In this document: piece by piece, positions 33,913-44,418 of the stretch
How positions within the stretch are numbered: position 1 is the stretch's first letter
Layout: every line of letters starts with the position of its first letter
DNA from: Leptodontidium sp. MPI-SDFR-AT-0119
Taxonomy: Eukaryota > Ascomycota > Leotiomycetes > Helotiales > Leptodontidiaceae
NCBI GenBank assembly: GCA_020726505.1
Contig: JAHLEZ010000036.1
Location: 1 to 64,000 of the forward strand
Length of the DNA: 64,000 nucleotides
Direction: 5' to 3'
Position numbers and translations under genes: made by a program
Notes under the pieces: model-generated
Told to the model about the DNA's origin: nothing
The model's database searches: none
The model's input: only the letters and a program-made list of their open reading frames with translations

Positions 33913-35530
33913 CTATCCAGGTCCGGCAATCATCATAATGAAACCCACAAAATACTCCAGTCTCCTTTCTATGTCGAGAAGCAACTCTACCGTCACCTTG
34001 AAAATGACATTCTCTCTAGCACTAATTTCTCGAGCAAGCAAAAGATTCAACTCTTTTACCACCGCGATCTGTCGTTCAAGATACAAGCGTATCAGCCATC
34101 TCGAAAACCCCACTTTCACACTCTCATCTATATGAATTGTCCCTACGGTCAGTTGCCCTTTCGTGTACGGAAGGGAATGGCGCGTCCTCATCCAGCATTT
34201 CGAGCTCTCGCTATCTAATGAGGCATCGGTGAGCCCAGCATCAAGTCTTCCGTAGCCCGAATCGTGCTGCTGCTGACCACTTTCGAGTTCGTCGGCGTCA
34301 GGAGAAGCACAACTCGATTCAAACAAGGCGAGAAGATTCTCTACGACTATGGAGATGAGCATAATCGTCTGTGCACAAGCCGGACTTGCCAAGCAGATGG
34401 GGCAGCTGAGGACCTTGTCGCGCGCTTGGCCAATGCGACCATCGAGATCGAGCAGTACGTCGAGTGTAGCGCGAGGCTCTTTGGCTCGCATTGCGCTCAA
34501 ATCGCTGAGATGCATGTTCAGAATGGCATGACATTGGAGAGTGCATCGAGATGGAGACTGGCAATAAAGACTTAAGTCACATGCACGGGATGGTGTGGTA
34601 TTCGGCGATTGTGAAGATTTGTTGACAAGTTCTTTTGGTGAAGAGAGCTGAAGCTCGTGAGGCATAGTTTTGGCCGCAAGAGAGGCAGTCGCTGGAGGAG
34701 AGAAGAGTTTCTCGGTCTGCGCAACAGCAGCGAAGTATGTCGGATTGGCTGAAAGTTGTCCCATGGACTCTAGACTGTCGGGAGACGAAGTGATTGCCAT
34801 CAGATTATCCACGAATGTTTGGCTCCCGATATCACAGCCTACTTCAAATGTCGTCAAGGCCTCTGCCGACTCAGGAGCCGACCAATCAAATTCGCCCATG
34901 CTGAAATCCAAAATAGTCGGGAAAGTTGCTTGATAGCTCTGCATCCGGTATGTTCTGATCCATAAGATTGGTAAGATCGGCAAACGCCGATGCATCGTCT
35001 GAAGGGCTGGAATGCGAAGGCGAGCACAGTCCCTTCTCATGCTGCTGTTGATCTTCAGTTTGACTTTCGGCATGGGCTTTTGCCTGTGCCTGATCGGAAG
35101 TATGGGGATTTTCAGCATTCTGGTTTCGGCTCTGGCTTTGACTCTTGTTCTGGTTCTGACTCTGGCTCGGGCTCTTCGTCTTTGATGCAGATTTTCGACC
35201 AGTGTCTCGAAACGACGGCCGTCCAATTTTGCGGTATTGGCTATAGACACATGGACGACCATGCTGAAGGCATCTTGAGCACGACTCTTTCCCTTGACTG
35301 CACTTGACCTTGGTCTTCAGACACTTTTCGATAGAATGTCAGGGTCAGTTTACTATTTCTGGAAATTTGGAAGAGCAATCTGCATGTCTTGGAAATGCAC
35401 GTAGAGACTCAGAAGAGATACTCCCGAAACAATGCAGCAAAAAGAAATGACATTCCGAGAAAATAACACTCACAGCATCGCAGGAGGAACGGATCTTCAC
35501 CTCTGCCAGCGCCGAAGTTCGAGGTAACAT
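33913..35530 (-). pseudogene. AflR-like Zn2Cys6 [13 protein letters not shown] regulator, broken by an apparent 1-nt frameshift
   Basis: Exon 1 runs from 35530 down to 35474 (an upstream in-frame ATG exists at 35572). A 150-nt GT-AG intron (35473-35324) follows, then exon 2 from 35323. The intron splits a textbook zinc cluster, C-X2-C-X6-C-X6-C-X2-C-X6-C (residues 17-44), which binds DNA at CG-rich half-sites. A Ser/Gln-rich linker follows and stops at GFQHGRI. The expected continuation, LDFSMGEFDWS, lies in another frame that stays open to a stop at 33913. That frame holds the conserved Cys-containing AflR-type C-terminal domain (34150-34620), with SCPICLASPACAQTIMLISI. The shift falls at the AAAA run 34910-34913. 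It could be a real mutation, a sequencing error, or an unrecognised intron ending at TTTCAG. Members of this family activate aflatoxin/sterigmatocystin-type gene clusters; the target here is unknown. Confidence 0.8.
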
Positions 35531-36953
35531 TCGCAAACATTGGCAGTCGCCTGGTGCTGCTTGGCGGTGCAATCAATTGGCGGACCGGCTGGTGGCGAAG
35601 AGAGCTCCAGCTTCTGAAGTCTGGGCAGAGGCTGTTGATGAACTACGGACGGCTAGCGCTGCAGCCAAGCCAGCTCAAGCTTTCAGGGCACGGCCTTTAT
35701 CAAGAGGAGGGCGGGATAGGGACTTACCTTTTTTAGTGACGGGCACGCAGATCATACCCCCACGACAGTTTATTTCCTCTGGAAGGCCACCATTCCGGAC
35801 CAACAACCTGGGACTTCAACCTGCTTCTTTGAATTACTTGTGCAGCTGCAATTCTATTCGGGTCTGATGCGTCGGTGGCGCATTGTGATAGGTGAAAATA
35901 CGCTGCAAGCCACCTCACCATCACGGAAAGCGTTGAACGTGTCCTGCGAGCGTGAGGCGGGCGTGAGGCACGTAAGGGGGTGGAAGGTTGGTCCCGCCCA
36001 CTGTCTTTGCCTTTTGAGGAAATTCACGGAGAAATTCCTAGAAATCCAGACAATTGATTGAAAGAATAACCTTGCTGTTGACAAGGGAGCGCGAGACCCA
36101 CCTACCACCCCCTTCCGTACATCCCATACTCTGCCCCTCTATCCCCCTATCCCCTTATCCCCCCGGTTTAACGGCAAAAGCTGGTCAGGAACTCAACCGG
36201 AGCTGCATCATACGTCCGAATTTAGCCAGCAGTCAACCTTCTGTTATTCCCGGACGGCTTGACGAGGAGAATTCAACGACTCCCCTTCCTGGTACGGCAG
36301 ACTACTCGCGTTGATAAAACATTACTTGGCACGCGTTTCTTACTGTTTTTGTTATAAATTCAATGCAACAAAATGCATGTTCCTACTTACCCTATGCCAC
36401 CGATTGATTAGTAGTAAAATCAATGACTTTTGGGGGTCCTTTTGATGTATTTGAGTATTCTGCCGTACCGGTGCAGGGGGTAAGGCGGTGTGAAAGATTA
36501 GCCCTGGCACTTCCGTAAGTCTCAAAGAGAACGCCAATAAGAGTCTGAGAAAGGACCCGACGCTTTCCAAAAATGGCTGGGGATTTATCATAAATGAGCC
36601 GCACCCATTTCGGATGCACCAATGATAAATCCAGAAAGGGCCCGATCTGCATCAGCCTCTTAGAAATCATCAAATGTGGGAGCCAGAAGGAGACAAAGAA
36701 GTTGAATTCCCAAAGAACGCCACTCGTTCACTTTTCAACCTCACTTGACTTTTTTCAATCATTGACCGCTGAGCCGCACGCACACACACATAGCTGTTCT
36801 TGCCAAGGATTACATACATTCAAACGAACACAATTCCGGAGGCATTCCCGGTAGAGCTTCCGTCCACCACCGCTCAACGAGACATTCACCCATATCGTCA
36901 GTTCCACTACGTTGCAGCTTCTGAAATACTACACCAATTACACCAATTACACC
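35531..36953. promoter_or_regulatory. Shared upstream region between the AflR-like gene and the MFS pump
   Basis: About 1.4 kb between two divergently oriented starts, with normal composition. CT-rich tracts lie at 36120-36165 and a CACACACA run at 36780. A near-perfect 17-bp inverted repeat pairs 36291-36307 with 36453-36469. No TCG-N5-CGA palindrome of the AflR type was noticed by eye. The head-to-head layout permits joint control, but this is inference. Confidence 0.5.
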
Positions 36954-38876
36954 ATGACTGAAGCAAAAGATCCTACTACCGACTCAAGTGCCTCTGGCGA
37001 CAACGAGGCTGGCATTTTGGGAAGTGAATTGGAGGAAACAGAGCAAGGAGCTATGAAAAATACGACCAATGATGAAATCATGACAAAAAAGGAAGAGCAA
37101 CCACCACCAGCACCTCAGGATCCTCCAGCAATCACATATCCTGACCCTATCCGAGGTTCGTTTCTCACCATTGCGCTGTTGCTGGCGATGTTCCTTGTGG
37201 CTTTGGATATGGTAAGTGCTCCTTGTGTTGTCTATATACGTTTGACCTCAAGTGATATGTAACTGACGCTCAAAAACAGAGCATCATAACCACGGCCATT
37301 CCAACGATCACGGTCCAATTCCACAGCGTAGACCAGATCGGCTGGTATGGTTCTGCCTTCTTTTTGTGCCTAGCCACTTTTCAGGCATTCTGGGGAAAGG
37401 TTTACAAGTACTTCCCAATCAAGATAGCTTTCTTGATCACGATCGGTATTTTTGAGCTCGGAAGCTTGATAGCTGCACTTTCGCCCAACAGCACTGCTCT
37501 CATCATTGGTCGCGCTATCCAAGGCTTAGGAGGAGCTGGCGTCACTGGCGGAACATACACGATTCTTGCCTTCATTACACGTCCCGAATATCTGCATGCA
37601 GTGTTTGGTCTCACCAGCAGTGTATGGAGTCTGTCGTCGGTCTTGGGTCCTGTGCTTAGTGGAATCTTCACTCAGTATGCCACCTGGCGCTGGTGTTTCT
37701 GGGTCAATCTCCCTATCGGAGGCGCTGCAGCCTTGATTCTTCTCCTCCTCTTGAAGATGCCTCCGCACTCTCGTATCGCTCATGCAAAGCTCAAGGAGAT
37801 TCCATTTCTGTTTGATATACCCGGTATGGCGATCATAATGGGCGCATTGGTGTGTCTGCTCTTGGTTTTGGAGCATGGTGGCATCGATAAGGCTTGGAAC
37901 AGCGGCTTTTCTATTGGCCTTCTTGTTGCTTTTAGCATCCTTATGATCGCATTTGTGGCAGTGGAGTGGAAGCAGGGCGAAGGAGCAATGGTCATACCTC
38001 GAATTATCAAGCGCAGGAGCATTCTCGCACTCGCTCTGTTCAACCTGACGGCTCAGGGTGGTGGTTTCGCACGCATATATCTGTTGCCTATCTTTTTCCA
38101 GGCTGCTCAGGGTGTCTCTCCATTGGACTCTGGTCTCCGCACCTTGCCTACTGTTCTCGCGACTTGTAAGTCAAAATTCGTTCTGAATGTTAATCCCTTG
38201 TTACTAACATTCTTGCCAACAGCAATATTTAGTTTTGCTGGGTCAATCCTCCTTGGGAAGATCGGTTACTACAAGCTCTTTCTCATGGCTGGTGCCGTCT
38301 TCATAACTGTCGGTTCTGGAATGATATATACTCTACGCCCAAACGCAACAATGGGACAGTATGTCGGCTATCAAATTCTAACTGCTGTTGGCTCTGGACT
38401 GGTTATCCAGGTCAATGTGATCGTGGCACAGGCAATTTCAACACGTGCAGATGTGGCCGTTACAGTCGGTATTGTGTTATGTATGATATCTCCAATCCTA
38501 TCTATCTACCATCTGCTGACCTATTCATCCAACAGTCTTCCAGTTCGTCGGCGGCACTATAGGAGTTTCTACTTCTACCAACATCCTGAACAACGTCATG
38601 CTGAATTCGCTGCCGAATGGTAACCCCAACATCTCTCCTGCAGCTGTACTCAAGGCTGGTTCTACAGGCCTGCGCAAGGCGTTCCCCAATGCCGACGATC
38701 TCAAATCAGTAGTCAATGCTTACATGCATGGACTGGAGGGTGGGTTCATCTGGTGCATTGTGCTGTGCTTTTTGGCCTTTGTGATCTCGCTTGGTGCCGA
38801 ATGGAAGAGCACTCGCCCTGAAGATATCAAGAAGAGAGCCGAGGCCAAGAAAGCTGCTGCTACAGCCACTCCTTAA
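36954..38876 (+). CDS. MFS multidrug/toxin efflux transporter, DHA14-like, 580 aa
   Basis: Exons are 36954-37211, 37280-38165, 38223-38480 and 38536-38876; the three introns (68, 57 and 55 nt) are GT-AG. The start ATG sits in CACCATGAC. The N-terminus (about 1-60) is hydrophilic and acidic. It is followed by many hydrophobic segments, consistent with about 14 membrane spans. Diagnostic signatures are the WYGSAFFLC region after the first loop, IIGRAIQGLGGAG, and the antiporter motif C-like VLGPVLSGIF followed by RWCFWVNLPIGG. Such proteins export drugs or fungal metabolites by proton antiport at the plasma membrane. Because it lies head to head with an AflR-like regulator, it may export the product of a lost or distant metabolite cluster. 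The third intron restores FFQFVGGTIG, which supports the splice choice. Confidence 0.9.
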
Positions 38877-39440
38877 AGTAGGCCTATTGTGGTCACGAGT
38901 ATGACATATTGCGAGGGTGAGGGACCGCGATGTAAAATAGACTTAGATCTCGAGAATCATTGAGATTAATAATACTCTTTCATATCGTCGCTTCTCGACA
39001 TCCCTAGATCGCCGCATCTGGACATTGTCCGCTTGCTTGATATTCTTTTCTTCACAACCACCGTCAATAAAGAGCTCTGTTTGTTGCTGGTTCAAGCGTT
39101 CAAGCGAATCGCTATATAGTATTCTTTGATTCTGGAAGTTCTCCCAGAATGATTACGGTACATATTTTTGGATCGAGACAATCTGCCAGCTGGCCAACAG
39201 TTGTTAATCTGCAAAGGACTTCGCCAACGTTCAGCGTGACTGACAAAAGCGCAGCTATCAACGGATTAGTTGGAGCTTTTCTTGCCCTAACACGGACTGC
39301 AGTCTTGTCCCCGTCTATGTTCGCTCTTCTATCCTCAAGAAATTGTACTTAAGTGATTACTCCGCATCTTAACCCAGGTAAGACCTTTAACTCTATTCTC
39401 CTTTCTATCCTAATATTATAAGCCTTGAGATTTTGCCGTG
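38877..39440. other. 3' flank of the MFS gene, no further gene
   Basis: Normal-composition sequence, probably containing the polyadenylation region of the transporter. The open frame at 39149-39352 is short, without recognisable features, and is not called. Confidence 0.45.
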
Positions 39441-39800
39441 CAGCAGGGTCGCTGCAAGGTCTTGGCATCGAAAACAGGGGGTTGCCGCAAGCGCCTTAGC
39501 GTCGAATTCTTGCAGTAGGTCAAACGTTTTATATAATTAATAATTTTATATTATTTTCTTAGGTGAACTTATAAAGCGTAAAGAAGTCTATATTTTAGTT
39601 CAAGAATTTTATGAATCGGATAATTTTTAAGAAAGTTGAAAAAAATCGTAATACTTGAAGATTTTAGCGGGAAGAAAGTCGCTGCAAAGCCTCCGCCTTA
39701 GTAGTAACTTATTACGATAGCTTAAAATATTTATATAATTAATAATATGATATTAGTTTATTAGATGCACTTATAAAGCTTAAAATGATCTGTAATTTAA
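39441..39800. repeat. Pair of degraded direct repeats at the edge of an AT-rich block
   Basis: A unit beginning GTCGCTGCAA (39450) and running into TATATAATTAATAAT and a CTTATAAAGC stretch recurs about 230 bp later from GTCGCTGCAA (39680). The second copy has lost more C and G. This marks the right-hand boundary of the gene island. Confidence 0.55.
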
Positions 39801-40836
39801 TAAAAAAAATATTATTATTTATTATAAAGTTATAAATTTAAATATTAACTAAAGAATATTATTAAGATATATTTTAATAATAAACTCCTATAATAATTAA
39901 ATTTAAATTTATATTAATAAATTAATAACTTTTAATTATAATTATAAATTAATAAAAATAAAAAGACTTAAATAATAATTATAAATATTTATATTTAAGA
40001 AAAAATTAAACGAAGGTAAAACTTCGGAAGGTAAAAAGATAAGAATAATTCAACCCAAATATTAATCCTTTTAATAAAAGGTAAGTTATTCTTATCAAGA
40101 GTTATATTTGGAATTGAACTAAAGATAAAGAGGTATTATAAAATACTCAATATGTTACTACTATACTATTGTAGTGGGGACAGCCACTAGATTTCCTTTC
40201 TCATATAACTGCGCCGGCTCTTCGCACATATAAGAGACTAACACTTGACGTTCTTAGAATATCATCGTATCTTCATATATATTTATCTAATATAACCGTT
40301 TCTCCCTATTCTACAGGCAAATTCATACTCCTCAGATTTGTAATATCTTTAGAATTAATTAATCTGTAATTTACGACACCTCGGCGAACCCTCCTCAGCC
40401 TCACTAAGTGCTACCCTCTTGTTATATGGTTTTTGGGTTTTCTCTCCTATAATACTCTAGATTAATGACCGGTTCAGTAAGTATTATTTCTAAGATTAAC
40501 GTAAGCCTTTAGCTAACGGGTTTTGTAATTATAAAATAATAGTAATCTATTTCTAGACTTTTTAGATAATAGTTTAAATAATAACAAGTTCGTAAATACT
40601 CTAGATACTCTAACTCCTACTTTACTTCTTCGTTTTATTACGCTACGTTTATTACTTCCTGGTATTATAAGTCCGTTACGCGCCCCAGCTAGTATATCTT
40701 TAAGCTTCTCTTATATTTTAAATACTACTTGCTTTTTATAATCTGATTCTTAATAAAATCTCGCTTTTTAATTCCGGCTTCTACTCTTATACGTATTACG
40801 GACGCTCTTAGGCGACCACTGGGCCCCAGGAGGAAA
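39801..40836. other. AT-rich degraded block, no gene
   Basis: Very AT-rich sequence with no frame over 60 codons and no terminal repeats recognised. It probably consists of mutated transposon remnants. Confidence 0.4.
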
Positions 40837-41237
40837 TGTTCTAGGATCCAGCGTAGTCCTAAGAACCGAGCGGGTCTTAGGAGTACGGCTCCTAAGAGCT
40901 AATAAGGTCTTAGGACTTACCTGTAACTAGTAAAGTTCTTTAGTATATAAATCTTAGTACTACAGATTAAGCCGCAGAATTACGCGACCTTGAGTCACGT
41001 AATAAATCTTAAGATCTTAATAGATCTTTAGGATCTTAGAATTTAAGAAGATCTAATAAGCACGAGAGAGATTTTATATAAGACTAGCACGTTTGCTACT
41101 AAATAAATGCTTCGTACTTAACTTAAAATAATATCTTTACTTATACTAGTAACTATCTACTGTACTTAATATACTTACTTCGTGATCTAGATTAATTAGC
41201 CTTCCTATATTTACCGAGTAAATACACGGCCGTTACA
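40837..41237 (+). repeat. Probable 5' LTR, about 401 bp
   Basis: Begins TGTTCTAGGATCC and ends GCCGTTACA, directly upstream of a gag-like reading frame. No second copy was found in the window, so the limits rest on the TG..CA ends and position alone. Confidence 0.45.
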
Positions 41238-41382
41238 CTTTAAGCACCTTCTCGTCAGAAGTACCGACTTACGTACAATATACCACCCCCCCGAAAACCA
41301 GCTCAGGTACTCAGCCCAAAGCCAAGTATCGTCGGTACCCTAATTGTCTTAGCCTAGCAAGGCTTACTACGACGACGTAGAA

Positions 41383-42058
41383 ATGCCCGACGTATCCGAA
41401 AATCCAATTACCGAGCTCAAAGAGACCCTACGTATCAAGCTCCCTAATACCTTCTCAGGCAACCGTAAGGAACTAGAAATCTTCCTGCTTTAGGCAGAAC
41501 TCTACTAGCACTTCAACGATAATAAGTTCCCTACCGCGATAAGCTACTATATCTGGATCACCTTATCCCCCGTACTGCCATAAACACATGGTGCTGCGTA
41601 CATGCCCTGAAAGGAAGTGCTGTAGCGCCTGCATTTACAGGGGCCTTTAGCGCGTGCGCGGGGCATCATCAAAATATCAATAAACCCTTGTTTCCTCTCT
41701 TAAATCATTCACTTTCAGATGAATACAACATGTTAGAACCAGTAATTGAAGATATAATGAAGGGGATGAGATAACTACTTTTAATTATATGTATAATACA
41801 TTGTAAGTAATATACTTGAAAACAACACTTTTAGATGTCTAGCCTGAATTTTGATGTTCCTCGCGTAAATAAGCTATCCCTCGCTTAATTTACAGGGCCT
41901 TCAGCGCCTACCTTCAGGTGTGTTTCTGGTGGCAGTACGGGGGATATCTCCGAGGTAAAGCCATGCGATAGGTTAAGCCTTTCCTCCGGGACTTCTTCGA
42001 GAGCGAGGAGACCTGTAGAAACATGCTCACCACTAAGGCTATATTCGGAAGATAAACA
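41383..42058 (+). pseudogene. Retrotransposon gag fragment, interrupted by a MITE
   Basis: From an ATG at 41383 the frame reads MPDVSENPITELKETL and on through KLPNTFSGNRKELEIFLL, which matches the start of fungal retrotransposon gag proteins. After the MITE (41566-41944) the gag-like sequence resumes as YLRGKAMR, stop, VKPFLRDFFESEE. It ends where another LTR begins at 42059. Stops at Q/W positions and the insertion show it is dead. Only the capsid region remains, so superfamily (copia or gypsy) cannot be fixed. Confidence 0.65.
41566..41944. mobile_element. MITE, 379 bp, with TCCCCCGTACTGCCA inverted ends
   Basis: Perfect 15-bp terminal inverted repeats, TCCCCCGTACTGCCA and its complement, are flanked by TA on both sides (41564-41565 and 41945-41946). 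Subterminal copies of TTTACAGGG(G)CCTT(T/C)AGCGC occur at both ends. It is non-coding and inserted within the gag relic. The TA duplication points to a Tc1/mariner-type mobiliser. Confidence 0.8.
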
Positions 42059-42348
42059 TGTAAGAATAGTAGAGCCAATCAGAAGTGAGAAAGCGCAGTA
42101 GGTGAGGACACGTGATTAAAGACAAAGTAAATTGCTTGCTTAAGAGAAGAGCCATAAGAGCTCTTCAATAGTTATATATATAATATTAGCTTCTTTAGAA
42201 GCTTCGGTAACTACGTAATCAACTTCTTTAAAAGCTTCGACTACGTAATCGAATACGAGAGTAATTTCCGGGCCGCGTGAGCAGTGGAGGCATCTTCGGC
42301 TATTCTCTAGCGTAGGATCGGCACGAGTTACCGAAGTCAAATCTAACA
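42059..42348. repeat. LTR, about 290 bp, same family as the copia LTR at 50371
   Basis: Begins TGTAAGAATAG and ends AAATCTAACA. It aligns with 50371-50630, where it abuts copia-type reverse [13 protein letters not shown]. It carries an internal duplication around GAAGCTTCG..AACTACGTAATC (42200-42250) that the other copy lacks. Confidence 0.65.
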
Positions 42349-43672
42349 TTGACTTGAAGTATAATATCCGTAAAAGACTGCTCTAAGAGAAGGACTTTAT
42401 TCTCCGGTAAGATTTTATATAAAAGAAAGATATCTCGACTTCAGGTAGCTAAGCTTTTACGAGATCGCTAAAGCTTTTCTTAATAAAAGCTGCTTTAAGC
42501 TTAAAGAGCTGGGTAATAACAGAGCTGTACTTAAATAGACCTTCGCGAGTAACTACAAGTCTTTATAAGTTAGGGCGTCACAAGAGCCTTATTTCCGGTA
42601 TACTAGCTTAGCGAGTATTACCGAGATTAGACGAGCCTTTGAAGCTCCCTCCTTTTTGTATTTAAAGTTCTCTTCTTTTCCTCTCTTGCTCTCTTTCCTT
42701 CTTCTCTCTTTAATTATAGATTCTAAGAGAACCTTAGTATCTTCACACTTTGTTATATTAATATGTGAGGCTTCAGCCACAGGTGATTGCGGTCTTTACA
42801 GGGCAGGGCGTCACAAATTATATTTTTTAAAAAAAAGTAAAATTATTACAAAAACCAATTAATCTATTATATCCTATTAGGTCAATATAGCTGGCTGCTT
42901 ATTTAATATTTGTATATAACTTATTTAAGTTTTGATATTTTATACCGCTTTTAAAAAAATATATCTTATTCTTTTAATTTTTATAAATAGTATAAAATTA
43001 TTATTTATTTTAATAAATATTTATATTATTCATAAAGTACTATTTTACTTTTATATTATAATTATAAGCCTTATAAATAAGCTTTTAAGTTATTATGTTT
43101 CTTTTATAAATTATAAACTAATATAAAGCTTAAAGCAAAGGTTTTAATAAACTAAAAGTAATACTTATATACTATATAATTTCTTTCTTATTAATAAGTA
43201 TAAATCTATAACGCTATTTTTTGTAATTATAATAATAAGAGCATAAATTAAGTAATATAATTTAATGCTTTTACTTTTTTATTTATTTATTAAATCTTTA
43301 AATATTATATAAAAAGTAACTTCATTTTATATAATAGCAAATTTAATTATAGTTTTTTTTAATAATTAAATAATACTTAATTTATATACCTCTTATAATG
43401 CTTTCTTAGCTAGTATCGTTACACCTCTTTACTTCTTTATAACTATAATATGTTTTACTTATATAACTAGTATAATTAATAGAAAATTGCAAAAGCTTTT
43501 AAATATACTCTTCGGAATTTTATTTACTTAATTTTAAAAAGTAAAAGTATTTTTTACTAATTAGCTTTTCTCTTTAATTCGCTTTACTAAAATACTAGAA
43601 GCTATTATTAAAAAGGCTTTATTTTTTCTTAAATCCTCTTACGAGGAATTAGGGTTATGCCTTCTTATTAGT
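42349..43672. other. AT-rich degraded sequence with LTR scraps
   Basis: GGGCGTCACAA occurs twice (near 42566 and 42806), suggesting a further short LTR relic. Bases 43384-43425 match the right end of the solo LTR at 43673-43944. No gene is recognisable; frames here are chance products of AT-rich DNA. Confidence 0.45.
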
Positions 43673-43944
43673 TGTAACGACGGGACTAAGTGTTGGGCAT
43701 TACGGCGAGTTGGGGATCTAGGGAATCCACTTACGTTGAGTCGGACCAGGTTCGGACCCGTACCAGAGGGGTTATGGAGGGCACTTGTATTTAAGGGACT
43801 ACCTCCCTCTCCCCCTCTTCTTCTTCTTCTTGTCCTTTCTTTATGTTCTTGTTTCTTTCGTATTAGACCTCTTAGTACTCGATAGCCACCGCCAAAGTAC
43901 TACTATATACCTCTTGCAACGCTCTCTTGGCTAGTATCGTTACA
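43673..43944. repeat. Solo LTR, 272 bp, with target duplication TTAGT
   Basis: The ends TGTAACGA and TCGTTACA are exact inverse complements. The perfect 5-bp duplication TTAGT flanks it (43668-43672 and 43945-43949). This is the footprint of an LTR retrotransposon that recombined out between its LTRs. A CT-rich run (43806-43850) follows a TATTTAAG promoter-like site. Confidence 0.85.
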
Positions 43945-44418
43945 TTAGTTACTTTAGTATAAGTAAATAGAGAACTAAGCTTCTCGTAAAAAAAGTCGCT
44001 GATTTATAAGATAAACATAGTATAATCGTTACGTATTACTTAAGCGATTTATTATAACTTAAGATAAAGTAAAACTAATAGTATTATAGCTTGCAAATAA
44101 AATCACTTTTCGTTCGTGCCGTCACAGATTACAAAAGAGATGAACTTATTCACGCGATATATTCTTGAAACTCTTGTTCGCTAGAGATATGCTTTTAAGA
44201 CATAAGCTAAAGGGAATAGAAAGTCATATTCTAACTACAACGTGTCTTAATCCTTTTGATCTATCATTAACCTTAATACAAATCTGGGATAACGATTCGC
44301 ATACCCTATATACAAAGTCACTCGGGTTCTATTGTGGGAATTGGAAGAAGTGTCGGCCTGCGAACGACTTTATCGAATTGAAGAGCAAGGAGCTCTTAAA
44401 GGGTGTCTATTCGAGGCA
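43945..44418. other. Boundary region downstream of the HET gene
   Basis: Composition returns to normal around 44150. No gene is seen; this is presumably the 3' untranslated and polyadenylation region of the minus-strand HET gene. Confidence 0.4.

Noticed and set aside
33883..34575. Plus-strand frames of about 100 codons over the AflR-like gene
   Set aside because: Antisense shadows; the minus strand has the conserved domain.
37526..38043. Minus-strand frames of 116 and 87 codons inside the transporter
   Set aside because: Shadows of the MFS coding sequence.
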